From Desulfobacterales bacterium (GTDB lineage: Bacteria; Desulfobacterota; Desulfobacteria; Desulfobacterales; C00003106): 15,210 nucleotides of DNA. The DNA lies in the NCBI GenBank assembly GCA_030672555.1, contig DAOVGD010000058.1, forward strand, positions 1 through 15,210, in the 5' to 3' direction. A model generated the notes under the pieces. It was not told the DNA's origin and ran no database searches. It saw only the letters and a list, made by a program, of their open reading frames with translations. How positions within the stretch are numbered: the stretch's first letter is position 1; each line of letters opens with the position of its first letter. This document shows positions 6,457 to 14,009 of this stretch, one piece after another. The position numbers were made by a program, and so were the translations under genes.

Positions 6457-7128
6457 TCACTCCTTGCTCCCTGTGTCGCACAAATCTTCCAGGACAAAAC
6501 CTTCCCCAAGAACCTTTTTCAAAAGTGTGTCGATCTGTTTTCTATTGTTATGCTTAACCAACTTCAGGAGGCCTTCATCAATCAACTGTTCGAACATGTA
6601 CTTGTGGGCCTCAGGACTTTTCCCTTTTTGCAGAAGTTTTTTACGTATGGCACCCATTAAGTCTAAGAACTTCCCGCATTCAGGACCGAACTCTCCTGAT
6701 AACTTTTGGCGAAGCCTTTTCGCAAAAGCAGGACTCTTCCCTGCTGTGGAGATAGCAATTACAAGATCACCTTGTTTGACAATTGCGGGAAGGACAAAGG
6801 TGCATTCTTGAGGGCGATCTACAATATTACAAATGATACGAATCCTCGCAGCATCTTTGCTGATTTGCCGATTTACCTCCTCATTGTCAGTAGCACCTAT
6901 AACCAGAAACATCCCTTTGAGGTCTGAAGAGCGATAGTTGCGCTCCTTTAATTCTATATGATGGCCTTCAGAAAGTGCCTTGATTTCATTAGATATCTTT
7001 GGGCTGACTACTGTGACCCGAGCTCCACATTCGAGCAGGGTCAAGATCTTCCGCTTTCCAACACTACCGCCTCCAACTACGAGGCAGTTTTGGTTTTGGA
7101 TATCAAGGTTAGCCGGATAATATCGCAT
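6457..7128 (-). CDS. Precorrin-2 dehydrogenase / sirohydrochlorin ferrochelatase (CysG N-domain, Met8 family)
   Basis: This 223-residue protein equals the stand-alone N-terminal module of CysG. The family oxidises precorrin-2 to sirohydrochlorin with NAD+ and in some members inserts iron to make siroheme. The Rossmann motif CLVVGGGSVGKRK (15-27) binds NAD. NIVDRPQECTFVLPAIV (101-117) carries D104, the residue aligned with the catalytic Asp of the family, and AISTAGKSPAFAKRLRQ (125-141) carries S127, equivalent to the phosphorylated serine of Salmonella CysG. The C-terminal ~70 residues are helical and lysine-rich. There is no methyltransferase domain, so precorrin-2 must come from a separate SUMT. 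With hemA and ccsA downstream, the product may feed siroheme for sulfite reductase or siroheme-dependent heme synthesis; this is inference. No Shine-Dalgarno is visible before the ATG. Confidence 0.93.
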   Translation of the reverse strand: MRYYPANLDIQNQNCLVVGGGSVGKRKILTLLECGARVTVVSPKISNEIKALSEGHHIELKERNYRSSDLKGMFLVIGATDNEEVNRQISKDAARIRIICNIVDRPQECTFVLPAIVKQGDLVIAISTAGKSPAFAKRLRQKLSGEFGPECGKFLDLMGAIRKKLLQKGKSPEAHKYMFEQLIDEGLLKLVKHNNRKQIDTLLKKVLGEGFVLEDLCDTGSKE

Positions 7129-7167
7129 AGTTTGTTATAGCTATATATAAACAAAAAAATTTTAAAA

Positions 7168-7195
7168 AATATAAGTATTGTACACAGTTCTGCAA
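7168..7195 (-). promoter_or_regulatory. Candidate promoter of the tetrapyrrole/ccsA/hemA run
   Basis: On the - strand TTGCAG (7195-7190) and TATATT (7173-7168) are 16 bp apart in an extremely A+T-rich stretch covering 7133-7180. Initiation about 30-35 nt before the ATG at 7128 would leave a short leader without a ribosome site. The -10 match is good (five of six) and the -35 match is poor. Confidence 0.35.
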
Positions 7196-7225
7196 AAAAG
7201 TCCATCCCCGTCAAACTTTGCTTAA

Positions 7226-7284
7226 GTAGGGGCGGCTTTACGCCGCCCGCAAAATCGATTCTGGCGGCGTAAGGCCGCCCCTAC
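7226..7284. repeat. Nested G+C-rich palindrome (REP-like, GTAGGGGCGGC...)
   Basis: The 22-nt arms 7226-7247 and 7263-7284 are reverse complements with one mismatch around a 15-nt loop. Each arm is itself a small hairpin (GGCGGC, 5-nt loop, GCCGCC), so two alternative folds are possible. GTAGGGGCG...CGCCCCTAC palindromes are widespread intergenic elements in bacterial genomes as far as I recall. It lies after the long Hsp70 gene on the - strand and may also end or protect that transcript, although no T-run follows immediately. Confidence 0.8.
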
Positions 7285-7341
7285 GTTCAGCTTCCATTGC
7301 CGGGACGTTTCTGAATCCCTGAATTTGCAATAACCCGTAAC

Positions 7342-10185
7342 TCATTCCGCCAAATGAAGACCCTCAGGGAGGCTTTCACCAAAGACGCGATCTTCCTCGG
7401 CTGCGTTGAGCAATACCATTTCGTGTAATCGCTTAGCTAAACGTTCCTCCTCTTCCAATCCGACAAGTCTGTCTCTGATTTTGTCTCTCACTCGTTCATT
7501 AATATCCCGTTCCCGGTCACTGGTGAAAGAGGCCATTTGAACAACACAAAATGCTGTCTGAGCCGGCTTTTTCCATTCCGTGTCAAGAATACGCTTGAGC
7601 CAGGATGTTATGGTCCTGCCCGCAATTATCGCATTTAACGGTCCATAAAGGGGCACGCGCGAGCCGATGCGCGAAAGCACCCACATATTGAGACCCTCGC
7701 CACGGGTGGTGCCGATATGCTGCATCAGTTCGTTGCCTATCTGTTCTTTAACATCGGAGGGAAGCCTTTCTAAATTGGCTATGGTGCGCCACATCTCGGT
7801 CCGTTCCCGAGGGGTAATACGTGGTTGTTTTTTTCCTTTTTTCCGGCCCGGAAGCAAGACCGGAGCAAGATTCCGAAAAATCGCCATCTGTTGGTCTTGA
7901 GTAAATCCACCAGCCACCCTTCTCCACAGAGTCCACCATTCCACCCGGCACTGTTGGTCAGAGGAGAAGACAACACCGGCATGATATATCTTCCATACTT
8001 CTCTCATTCGCCAATCATCCGAGGCATAACCGTATCCGGGACGAAGACAAAATCCAGCAAGGTTCAGCCATCGTTCTTCATGCCTGGCGCTCTTCTTTCG
8101 ATGGTTCAATCCTTCAAGAAGTGTATCCGAAAGAGACCTCAGCGCCGGAATCGGCCAACGTTCCTTTTTTTTGCCGATAACCTCGCGTAATTTCTTCATC
8201 ACGGAGGCGGGCGTCACCTCGCCCTTTCCGGAAACAGATTTTTCCATGCCGAAAGCGACTCTCAGGATCTCTGTCGCTCTGGTTAGTGATTCCTCTGGAA
8301 TCGTTTTTTCTCTCTTCCCCTTGGCCTCTTTTTTCCCCTGAGCATCTTCCCCCACATCGGATCGGATCTGAAAATGAAGGCTCCATCGATGATCGGTCTC
8401 CTTGGAAATGCATGCAAGCTCCAAAGTTCCGATCTCTGTAAGGCGTGCATAAAGATGAACCGGTATTTTACGAACGACCCCCTTTTTCCCGAACTGCAGG
8501 AGCGTACGAAGCGGGGGGAGTTGAAACAGCGAATCTTCATCAAGGGTCAACAGATGACCGAGTTGATCACCTCTCCTGGAGTTAGAACTGTAAAGCGAAA
8601 AAGAGACAGGCTGATTGGTCAACACCTTGAATTCCGGAGATACTATCTCCACTTCTTCTCCTTCTTCCATGCCCCTGGGTATAACACAGACGGCGCTGAT
8701 CTTGTCCGGTTCTTCTTTTGTAATACCGGTCGGAATAACCCTCACATAATAAGAGCGAGCGCATCCCCCCACGATGCGAACCCCGCGACCGCGGCGGACC
8801 ATTCCATAGTATGCAGCACCCCGCGCTACTGCCAAGGCAGGAGAGTCGTTTTCAAGCACTACGGGTCTCCAGTCTGCCTCACCATGTTTTGAGAACCAAC
8901 CTGAAAGGATCTCTACAATACGTTCTCTGATTGTAGGCGGGGTAACCACTCCGCCGTTAAAGAAAAGAGCATCCGGGCGTACGGCCATATTATCTGTCTG
9001 GTGTTTTCTCAAAAATGCCGCGAGATGACGAGGAATAACGGGATCAGCAACAAAAGGGAGTCCCCATTCATGAATACCCATCCCGGTGCCGCGAATCGGC
9101 ATTTCATTAAATTGTGTATTAGGAAAAAAGCCATTGATAATAGTTTCTTGTACATCCTCCAAGGTAAGTGAGTCAGACAGGGTTCCGGCCACGATCCCCC
9201 TGCCACGCCCGGGAAGATTGATCGGAACGGTTTGAGTCCGGTCATCTCCCAGAAGCTTCTCTTTGGCATTTCGGCAAAGGGAAGCAAGTATATGCCACCG
9301 AAGAGAGTCGAATCTCTTTGCGGTATTGCCTAACATTCGAGATTCGATCAAACGGGCCAGGGCCAAGTCCATGTTGTCCCCTCCCAACAGGAGGTGTTCT
9401 CCTACCGCTATCCGTTCCGGCACCGGCGCCGCATCCCCTTCTTTTACACGAATAAGCGTAACGTCGGTGGTACCACCTCCGATGTCGCAAATAAGGATGG
9501 TTGTTCCTGCACCGATAATCGTTTCCCAGTCCTCCTCGTTACGTGCGAGCCATGAGTAAAATGCCGCCTGGGGCTCTTCAACAAGGGTAATGTGCGTAAG
9601 ACCTGCTTTTTTTGCTGCCTCTAAAGTGAGTTCGCGAGCAACTTCATCAAAAGAGGCGGGAACAGTAAGGATTACCTCCTGTTCCTCGAATCTCTTGGCA
9701 GGATCCGCGCCTGCTATCACGTGGTTCCATGCGTCACGCATATGTTGCAGATAAAAAGAAGACACATCCACAGGCGACTGTTTTGATATATCTTCTATGT
9801 CTCCCCCCCATGGAAGTATAGGGGCATTACGATCCACACCTGAGTGACAGAGCCATGACTTTGCAGAGGCAACTAGTCTTCCCGGGACCTTTGCGCCCTG
9901 AATACGGGCAAATTCTCCTACAGCAAAATTACTATCTTTTACCCATGGGAGATCAAGACTCCCTGCGGGGAGATCATGACCGGTTGAAAGATACAAGAAG
10001 GAAGGAAGCCCTTCCCGGTTTGTGACCTGGCCCTCGGCAATCAACTGGGGAATGGTAAAGGGTTGTATGGCGCCAACCCCACCGGTAGGATGCTTACGCG
10101 TATCTATATAAGCAACTGCGGAATTGGTAGTGCCAAGGTCTATACCTATGACGTATCGTGATCGTTTTCGTGTAGTCTGTTTCAT
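7342..10185 (-). CDS. Long Hsp70-family chaperone with C-terminal DUF3731-like domain
   Basis: This 947-residue protein has an Hsp70 nucleotide-binding domain over about 10-461. Phosphate-1 is GIDLGTTNSAVAY (14-26), phosphate-2 is CDIGGGTTD (233-241), the VPASFDEVARELT connect segment follows at 175-187, and the adenosine region is NGGVV (410-414). K109, in a family-specific AKSWLCHSGVDR stretch, probably matches the catalytic lysine near position 70 of DnaK. Residues 462-608 look beta-rich and end with TEIGTLELACIS, shared with the neighbouring Hsp70; they replace the usual substrate-binding domain. A charged linker (612-632) leads to a helical Trp/Arg-rich domain (about 633-947) with PGYGYASDDWRM and VEWWTLWRRVAGG, which I recognise as the DUF3731 type. 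No EEVD tail is present. It is last in the DUF2760-Hsp70-Hsp70 cassette, 41 nt after the short Hsp70, with no clear ribosome site. Confidence 0.9.
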   Translation of the reverse strand: MKQTTRKRSRYVIGIDLGTTNSAVAYIDTRKHPTGGVGAIQPFTIPQLIAEGQVTNREGLPSFLYLSTGHDLPAGSLDLPWVKDSNFAVGEFARIQGAKVPGRLVASAKSWLCHSGVDRNAPILPWGGDIEDISKQSPVDVSSFYLQHMRDAWNHVIAGADPAKRFEEQEVILTVPASFDEVARELTLEAAKKAGLTHITLVEEPQAAFYSWLARNEEDWETIIGAGTTILICDIGGGTTDVTLIRVKEGDAAPVPERIAVGEHLLLGGDNMDLALARLIESRMLGNTAKRFDSLRWHILASLCRNAKEKLLGDDRTQTVPINLPGRGRGIVAGTLSDSLTLEDVQETIINGFFPNTQFNEMPIRGTGMGIHEWGLPFVADPVIPRHLAAFLRKHQTDNMAVRPDALFFNGGVVTPPTIRERIVEILSGWFSKHGEADWRPVVLENDSPALAVARGAAYYGMVRRGRGVRIVGGCARSYYVRVIPTGITKEEPDKISAVCVIPRGMEEGEEVEIVSPEFKVLTNQPVSFSLYSSNSRRGDQLGHLLTLDEDSLFQLPPLRTLLQFGKKGVVRKIPVHLYARLTEIGTLELACISKETDHRWSLHFQIRSDVGEDAQGKKEAKGKREKTIPEESLTRATEILRVAFGMEKSVSGKGEVTPASVMKKLREVIGKKKERWPIPALRSLSDTLLEGLNHRKKSARHEERWLNLAGFCLRPGYGYASDDWRMREVWKIYHAGVVFSSDQQCRVEWWTLWRRVAGGFTQDQQMAIFRNLAPVLLPGRKKGKKQPRITPRERTEMWRTIANLERLPSDVKEQIGNELMQHIGTTRGEGLNMWVLSRIGSRVPLYGPLNAIIAGRTITSWLKRILDTEWKKPAQTAFCVVQMASFTSDRERDINERVRDKIRDRLVGLEEEERLAKRLHEMVLLNAAEEDRVFGESLPEGLHLAE

Positions 10186-10226
10186 TTATGGAATCAAATT
10201 AGGACGCAGATTTTCTATATTATTGT

Positions 10227-12038
10227 CTATCTTTTTTCCCGAACATTAAATTCAAGCTTCCAACGTTTCTCATCGGAAACACACCAAAGCTCCAGTGTCC
10301 CTATTTCGGTAACCTTAATATGCAATCGTACTCGTACTGGCATCCCCTCCTGACCTTCTTCAGCCGGGAGTGCTGTTTCCAGCGGAACAAGCTCTTCAAT
10401 GTTTTCCTCTTCCCAGTCTTCGATAACATCTCCGATTTGGTCGTCATGCCGACTGGTTGAGCCTAAAAAACGAAAAGATACCGGTTCCCCCACCACCAGG
10501 CCGAATTCCTGATCCGGCAGATCTGCTTTAGTTCCTTCCTCCATACCAAAGGGTACTACGCACAACGCCTTAATCGGGGTAGGCATTCCCGGAACTGAGG
10601 GCATCGCGGTTTCAACCCCTATATAATAGGACCGTTCAGTACCGCTGCGTATTCGTATCCCACGTCCGCGTCGGGCAAACCCGTAATATACGCTGCCGTG
10701 TGCAACCGCCAAATCAAGAGATCTGGAAGAAAGGACCCTTAGCTCCTTTCCGTCTTCAATCCAGCTTTCAAGGGCTTCTGTTATCCGTTGCTTCAAGGGC
10801 TCGGCCTTCATTACCCCACCGTTGAATAGTATCGCAGTGGGCTTTGATGTCGCTCCTGCAAGCTCCACGTCATTTTTATGCCTTTCAAGGAACCATGCCA
10901 TGTGTTTTGTTACAGCAGGATCCGATGCATACGGAAGACCCAGTTCTTTCAGGCCGACCTTAGCCCTCTCTTCCGGCCGGCCGATCTCCTTGCACATTGG
11001 GAAAAAACCGTTCACCAGTACGTCTTCTATCTCTCGGCGACTCAGTTCGGTACTTATCGTACCGCCAATGACGCGCCGTCCTTTCCCGAGTATGGTAACC
11101 GGATACGAGTGGCAATCAGGATTTTGAAAGATTTCTTCTTTAGCCCGGCGCGCAGAGTGTAAGAGTCCCCGCATCTGCCAGTTGTCTAATTTGGTCCCTT
11201 CACCCGCCATACGCCTTCGAATAGCATAGGCCAGGGTAAGGTCCATGTTGTCCCCGCCCAGAAGGATATGATCCCCAACAGCTATTCGTTCAAGAACAAG
11301 TTCACCTTGGCTCTCTGAGACGTGGATCAGACTGAGGTCTGTTGTACCTCCCCCTATATCGCAGACGAGGATCATATCTCCAGCGCTTACTTCCTTTCGC
11401 CATGATTCATGGGTACTTTCGATCCAGGCGTAAAAGGCCGCCTGTGGCTCTTCCAGAAGAGTAACCCGGGATAGCCCTGCTATTTCAGCGGCACGTACCG
11501 TTAACTCTCGCGCGGTTGCATCAAAAGAGGCGGGTACGGTCAAAAATATCTCCTGGGACTCCAGAAAAAAATCCGGATTTTCTGCCGCTATCGAGTAATT
11601 CCATGCATCCCGAATATGTGTCAGCATTCTGGATGAAGCCTCGATAGGAGAGATATGCGGAACCTCTTCGGGTGCCGCCCATGGAAGTACCCGAGCGGTG
11701 CGGTCCACACCGGAATAGCTGAGCCATGATTTAGATGATGAAATAAGTCGATCAGGGACTTCAGCACCCCGGTCTCTGGCAAATGTTCCTGTCACAAAAC
11801 CTGCATCCTCTTGCCACGGGAGGTTCAGACTCCCTTCCGGCAGTTCCCCTTCAGCCGGATGATAAGAAAATGAAGGGAGAAGTTCCCGTTCTTCAACCGC
11901 GCCAAGTGCTACTACTTGCGGAATACGAAAAAGACGAATCTTTGGTTCCTTCCCTTCCTGTTCAAGGGTATCGGCGTAAGCCACTGCGCAGTTGGTAGTT
12001 CCAAGATCTATACCAATGATATATCGTGATTGTTTCAT
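10227..12038 (-). CDS. Short divergent Hsp70-family chaperone
   Basis: This 603-residue protein is a paralogue of the next gene over its whole length. Its nucleotide-binding domain has GIDLGTTNCAVAY (9-21), K103 in SSSKSWLSYSGVDR, TVPASFDATARELT (167-180), CDIGGGTTD (226-234), GGDNMD (261-266) and NGGVM (406-410), so ATP binding and hydrolysis look intact. About 460-603 is a beta-rich region ending TEIGTLELWCVS and then a basic tail; the helical lid and EEVD of DnaK are missing. An upstream ATG at 12056 is in frame, but the start at 12038 is preferred because GAGG (12048-12051) and AGG (12043-12045) precede it and no ribosome site precedes the other. It lies 54 nt after the DUF2760 gene. The client is unknown, and no DnaJ or GrpE is nearby. 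Confidence 0.9.
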   Translation of the reverse strand: MKQSRYIIGIDLGTTNCAVAYADTLEQEGKEPKIRLFRIPQVVALGAVEERELLPSFSYHPAEGELPEGSLNLPWQEDAGFVTGTFARDRGAEVPDRLISSSKSWLSYSGVDRTARVLPWAAPEEVPHISPIEASSRMLTHIRDAWNYSIAAENPDFFLESQEIFLTVPASFDATARELTVRAAEIAGLSRVTLLEEPQAAFYAWIESTHESWRKEVSAGDMILVCDIGGGTTDLSLIHVSESQGELVLERIAVGDHILLGGDNMDLTLAYAIRRRMAGEGTKLDNWQMRGLLHSARRAKEEIFQNPDCHSYPVTILGKGRRVIGGTISTELSRREIEDVLVNGFFPMCKEIGRPEERAKVGLKELGLPYASDPAVTKHMAWFLERHKNDVELAGATSKPTAILFNGGVMKAEPLKQRITEALESWIEDGKELRVLSSRSLDLAVAHGSVYYGFARRGRGIRIRSGTERSYYIGVETAMPSVPGMPTPIKALCVVPFGMEEGTKADLPDQEFGLVVGEPVSFRFLGSTSRHDDQIGDVIEDWEEENIEELVPLETALPAEEGQEGMPVRVRLHIKVTEIGTLELWCVSDEKRWKLEFNVREKR

Positions 12039-12092
12039 TTTACCTATCCTCTTCATATTTCATGAATAATCTATCACTCCATATCACCTCTT

Positions 12093-12854
12093 TTAGTCTG
12101 TTTGACCTATTTCCACCTCTGCAGGCGCTATGACGGTGTGTTTTTGCCCCTTGGGCAGACCAGGAAGGTTTATCTGGGTTATCTTCCACCCAGGATGTTG
12201 AAGACTCCCTTTAAAAGGCGGAGTACCTGTTATATTCCCTGTGAGTCGAATTTCAGAAGGATCAAACCCCTCGGATACCACTATAGCCTCTCCTTCTTTT
12301 TCCGACATAACCGGAGCAAAGGTAATATATTCGCTCAACGCATTCCTGCAATCCTCGTGTACATAGCGTATAGCAGCACCAATTTGGTCATCCGGATAAC
12401 GCGTGATATCTTCCTGAAGGAAATCGATCAATCTCCCCTTGTTTTGAAGTAGAGATAGTATACGACATGCGCCTACCTCTGCCGCATCGGTCTTTGGGGC
12501 CTTTTTTTGTTCTGCCGCAATCTCCTTCTTGCTCCCTTTAGGCCTTTCCGTATATAGTCCAGCACCGCGATTGACTGTTCCTCGGAGGAGAAGGGATAAG
12601 ATAAGAGTAGCGGTGATACCGGTTACGAAGAAAACCGCGGGTATATAAATGCTTCCCATCTCACGAAGTTCTTGCAACTGTACTAAATGAGAAAGCACCT
12701 CTTTTTGAACCTCTGGTTGCATCTTGTCCACAGCATTGTTTAAATGCTTAAGTGTTGGATCTATATACAATCTTGCGGCAAGATAAGTACCACCTGCTAA
12801 TGCCGACATGGACAGCATGATAATTAAAAACGTTATCGCCACAAATCTTTTCAT
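12093..12854 (-). CDS. DUF2760 membrane protein of the Hsp70 cassette
   Basis: This 253-residue protein has two hydrophobic segments, about 5-27 and 69-91. The ~40 residues between them (IDPTLKHLNN to QELREMG) are helical and probably on the outer side, placing both ends in the cytosol. After a basic linker, residues 128-248 form the DUF2760 domain: CRILSLLQNKGRLIDFLQED (130-149), YPDDQIGAAIRYVHEDCRNAL (153-173), then GFDPSEIRLTGNITGTPPFKGSL, HPGWK and the terminal VIAPAEVEIG. I recall DUF2760 genes next to Hsp70/DUF3731 genes in other Proteobacteria; no function is established. GGAG (12862-12865) lies 7 nt before the ATG. It is first in the three-gene cassette. The likely role, inferred from position, is to anchor or regulate the two Hsp70s at the membrane. 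Confidence 0.85.
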   Translation of the reverse strand: MKRFVAITFLIIMLSMSALAGGTYLAARLYIDPTLKHLNNAVDKMQPEVQKEVLSHLVQLQELREMGSIYIPAVFFVTGITATLILSLLLRGTVNRGAGLYTERPKGSKKEIAAEQKKAPKTDAAEVGACRILSLLQNKGRLIDFLQEDITRYPDDQIGAAIRYVHEDCRNALSEYITFAPVMSEKEGEAIVVSEGFDPSEIRLTGNITGTPPFKGSLQHPGWKITQINLPGLPKGQKHTVIAPAEVEIGQTD

Positions 12855-12875
12855 TATAAGACTCCTCTCTTTTTA

Positions 12876-12907
12876 TAGGCGCTCAGCTTGAGACCGCTGA
12901 ACGCCTA
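12876..12907 (-). promoter_or_regulatory. Stem-loop in the leader of the DUF2760-Hsp70 cassette
   Basis: 12876-12887 and 12896-12907 are reverse complements over 12 bp with one mismatch (TAGGCG and TCAGC on one side, GCTGA and CGCCTA on the other), closing an 8-nt loop. On the - strand it ends about 10 nt before the Shine-Dalgarno of the DUF2760 gene. It could modulate translation or mRNA stability; a protein operator is also possible. No recognisable heat-shock (sigma-32) or CIRCE site was found in 12908-13000. Confidence 0.45.
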
Positions 12908-13000
12908 CATAATTTTTTAATATATAGCGTTCCTTCTCTAATGGCATGGGTATTTATCTCACAAATCTTAGGGCCCTTGTTTGCAAATATATACTCCACA

Positions 13001-13147
13001 CTATATATGATAGATTCCAGGGAAATCAACCACAGCAAATCCAAGACCTTTTAGCTGTACCTCAAACGCGTTTTTGATCGCCTTTCTGGTACGAAGAATC
13101 GTCTTGGGAGATAATACCAGAGTGTAATTTCCTTTACAACACCCCCA
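13001..13147 (-). pseudogene. Possible remnant of a 2-oxoacid:ferredoxin oxidoreductase beta subunit (KorB/VorB-like) C-terminus
   Basis: On the - strand, a frame open from 13147 to the TAG at 13003-13001 reads LSPKTILRTRKAIKNAFEVQ and then LKGLGFAVVDFPG. The KAIKNAFEVQLKGLGFAVV pattern resembles the late part of thiamine-diphosphate 2-oxoacid oxidoreductase beta subunits, where it precedes a CPTNW-like motif. That motif is missing here and the frame ends shortly after. There is no start codon, and the upstream part is replaced by the end of the IMPase-family gene, which overlaps it by 14 nt in another frame. The codons look gene-like, but the match is from memory and short, so this is a tentative call. 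Confidence 0.3.
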
Positions 13148-13916
13148 TTAGATCCTCGTGGATCCGGCCGTTTGTAGCCAAAATCTCCTTCATATCTCTG
13201 AGATGGGGCTTCCCGGAGAAATCGGTAACAATACCCCCTGCCTCTCTTACAATGAGGGTGCCTGCGTCCGTATCCCAGGGGTGGAGGTTCTGTTCCCAAA
13301 AACCGTCAAAACGACCGCACGCCACATAACAAAGATCAATGGCTGCAGATCCCAGTCTTCGAATACCCTGTGAAGCCTCCAGACAACGTTTAAAGCGCGC
13401 CATCAACGTATCTATAATAGTCTTTAGGTCATAGGGAAATCCCGTCACCAAGAGGCTTTCCGAAAGACTTTCAGTTGATGAAACCCGGATTGCTTTTCCG
13501 TTCAAGAAGGCGCCTTCCCCCTTAACCGCCCAGAAGCGTTCCTGCAAAACAGGATTTTCAACCACGCCAAATACGGTCTCACCGTTTACAGCAAGGGCTA
13601 CAGATATACTGAAGCATGGGAGATTGTGAGCGAAATTGGTTGTGCCGTCCAGCGGATCAATAATCCATTGGCAGGGAGACTGGGCCAAGACATCCCCGCT
13701 TTCTTCTGCAAGGATGGCATGATCGGGATATGCTGCAAGGATGGTATCAATGATAAGGCGTTCAGCATATTCATCCGCCTCTGTAACCAAATCAATGGCC
13801 CCTTTTTTCTTAATGGAGTGAGATTGTCCGAATCGATCACAAAGAAAGCCTGCAGCCTTTTCAACAGCGGCAAAACCTACATCCCTAATTTGTTTTAAAT
13901 CGATCGTTTCAGTCAT
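13134..13916 (-). CDS. suhB: Inositol-1-monophosphatase family phosphatase (SuhB-like)
   Basis: The 260-residue form starting at 13916 has the normal length for this Mg2+-dependent, Li+-sensitive phosphatase family. The metal and catalytic residues are present: E71 in ILAEESG (68-74), D87 and D90 in WIIDPLDGTTNF (84-95), and D215 in HPWDTDAGTLIVREAGG (212-228). DLVTEADEYAE (42-52) is also typical. The substrate may be myo-inositol phosphate or another sugar phosphate (fructose-1,6-bisphosphate, PAP); sequence does not decide. The frame remains open upstream to 14009, but those 31 codons are encoded by an octamer-repeat array (TTQLLNNSTTQLL), so the later ATG giving MTETIDLKQI is preferred. 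The nearest GGAG is 13 nt before that ATG, so initiation may be weak. It lies between the Hdr-like gene and the Hsp70 cassette without an obvious link to either. Confidence 0.88.
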   Translation of the reverse strand: MTETIDLKQIRDVGFAAVEKAAGFLCDRFGQSHSIKKKGAIDLVTEADEYAERLIIDTILAAYPDHAILAEESGDVLAQSPCQWIIDPLDGTTNFAHNLPCFSISVALAVNGETVFGVVENPVLQERFWAVKGEGAFLNGKAIRVSSTESLSESLLVTGFPYDLKTIIDTLMARFKRCLEASQGIRRLGSAAIDLCYVACGRFDGFWEQNLHPWDTDAGTLIVREAGGIVTDFSGKPHLRDMKEILATNGRIHEDLMGVL

Positions 13917-13919
13917 TTT

Positions 13920-13998
13920 CGTGTTTGTGCTCCGTGCTTTGGTTAAGTGGTCGAGTAGTTGAGTTGTGGAGTTGTTGAGTAGTTGAGTTGTCGAGTAG
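13920..13998. repeat. Octamer-repeat array upstream of the IMPase-family gene (GTYGAGTW type)
   Basis: Seven consecutive 8-bp units (13942-13997) follow GTYGAGTW, with one GTGGAGTT and one GTTAAGTG variant. This is the same unit family as 5323-5430, in direct orientation only. Beside it, 13920-13940 carries two CGTG-type units (CGTGTTTG and CGTGCTTT) related to the array at 14211-14242; these reach to within 4 nt of the IMPase start codon. Confidence 0.82.
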
Positions 13999-14009
13999 GT
14001 AAGATTCAC

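Noticed and set aside
8374..8892. 172-codon + strand frame opposite the long Hsp70
   Set aside because: Antisense reading of conserved Hsp70 codons; no domain recognised and no promoter or ribosome site.
12039..12056. Upstream in-frame ATG for the short Hsp70
   Set aside because: No Shine-Dalgarno precedes 12056, whereas GAGG and AGG sit correctly before the ATG at 12038, and family members start close to the IGIDLGTTN motif.
12908..13000. Heat-shock promoter (sigma-32) or CIRCE operator before the chaperone cassette
   Set aside because: The stretch is A+T-rich with several TATA-like words, but no convincing CTTGAA/CCCCAT pair or CIRCE inverted repeat could be found.
13051..13299. 82-codon - strand open frame across the IMPase stop
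   Set aside because: It is an alternative-frame reading within the IMPase coding region; its composition (PPLGYGRRHPHCKRGRG) does not look like a protein.
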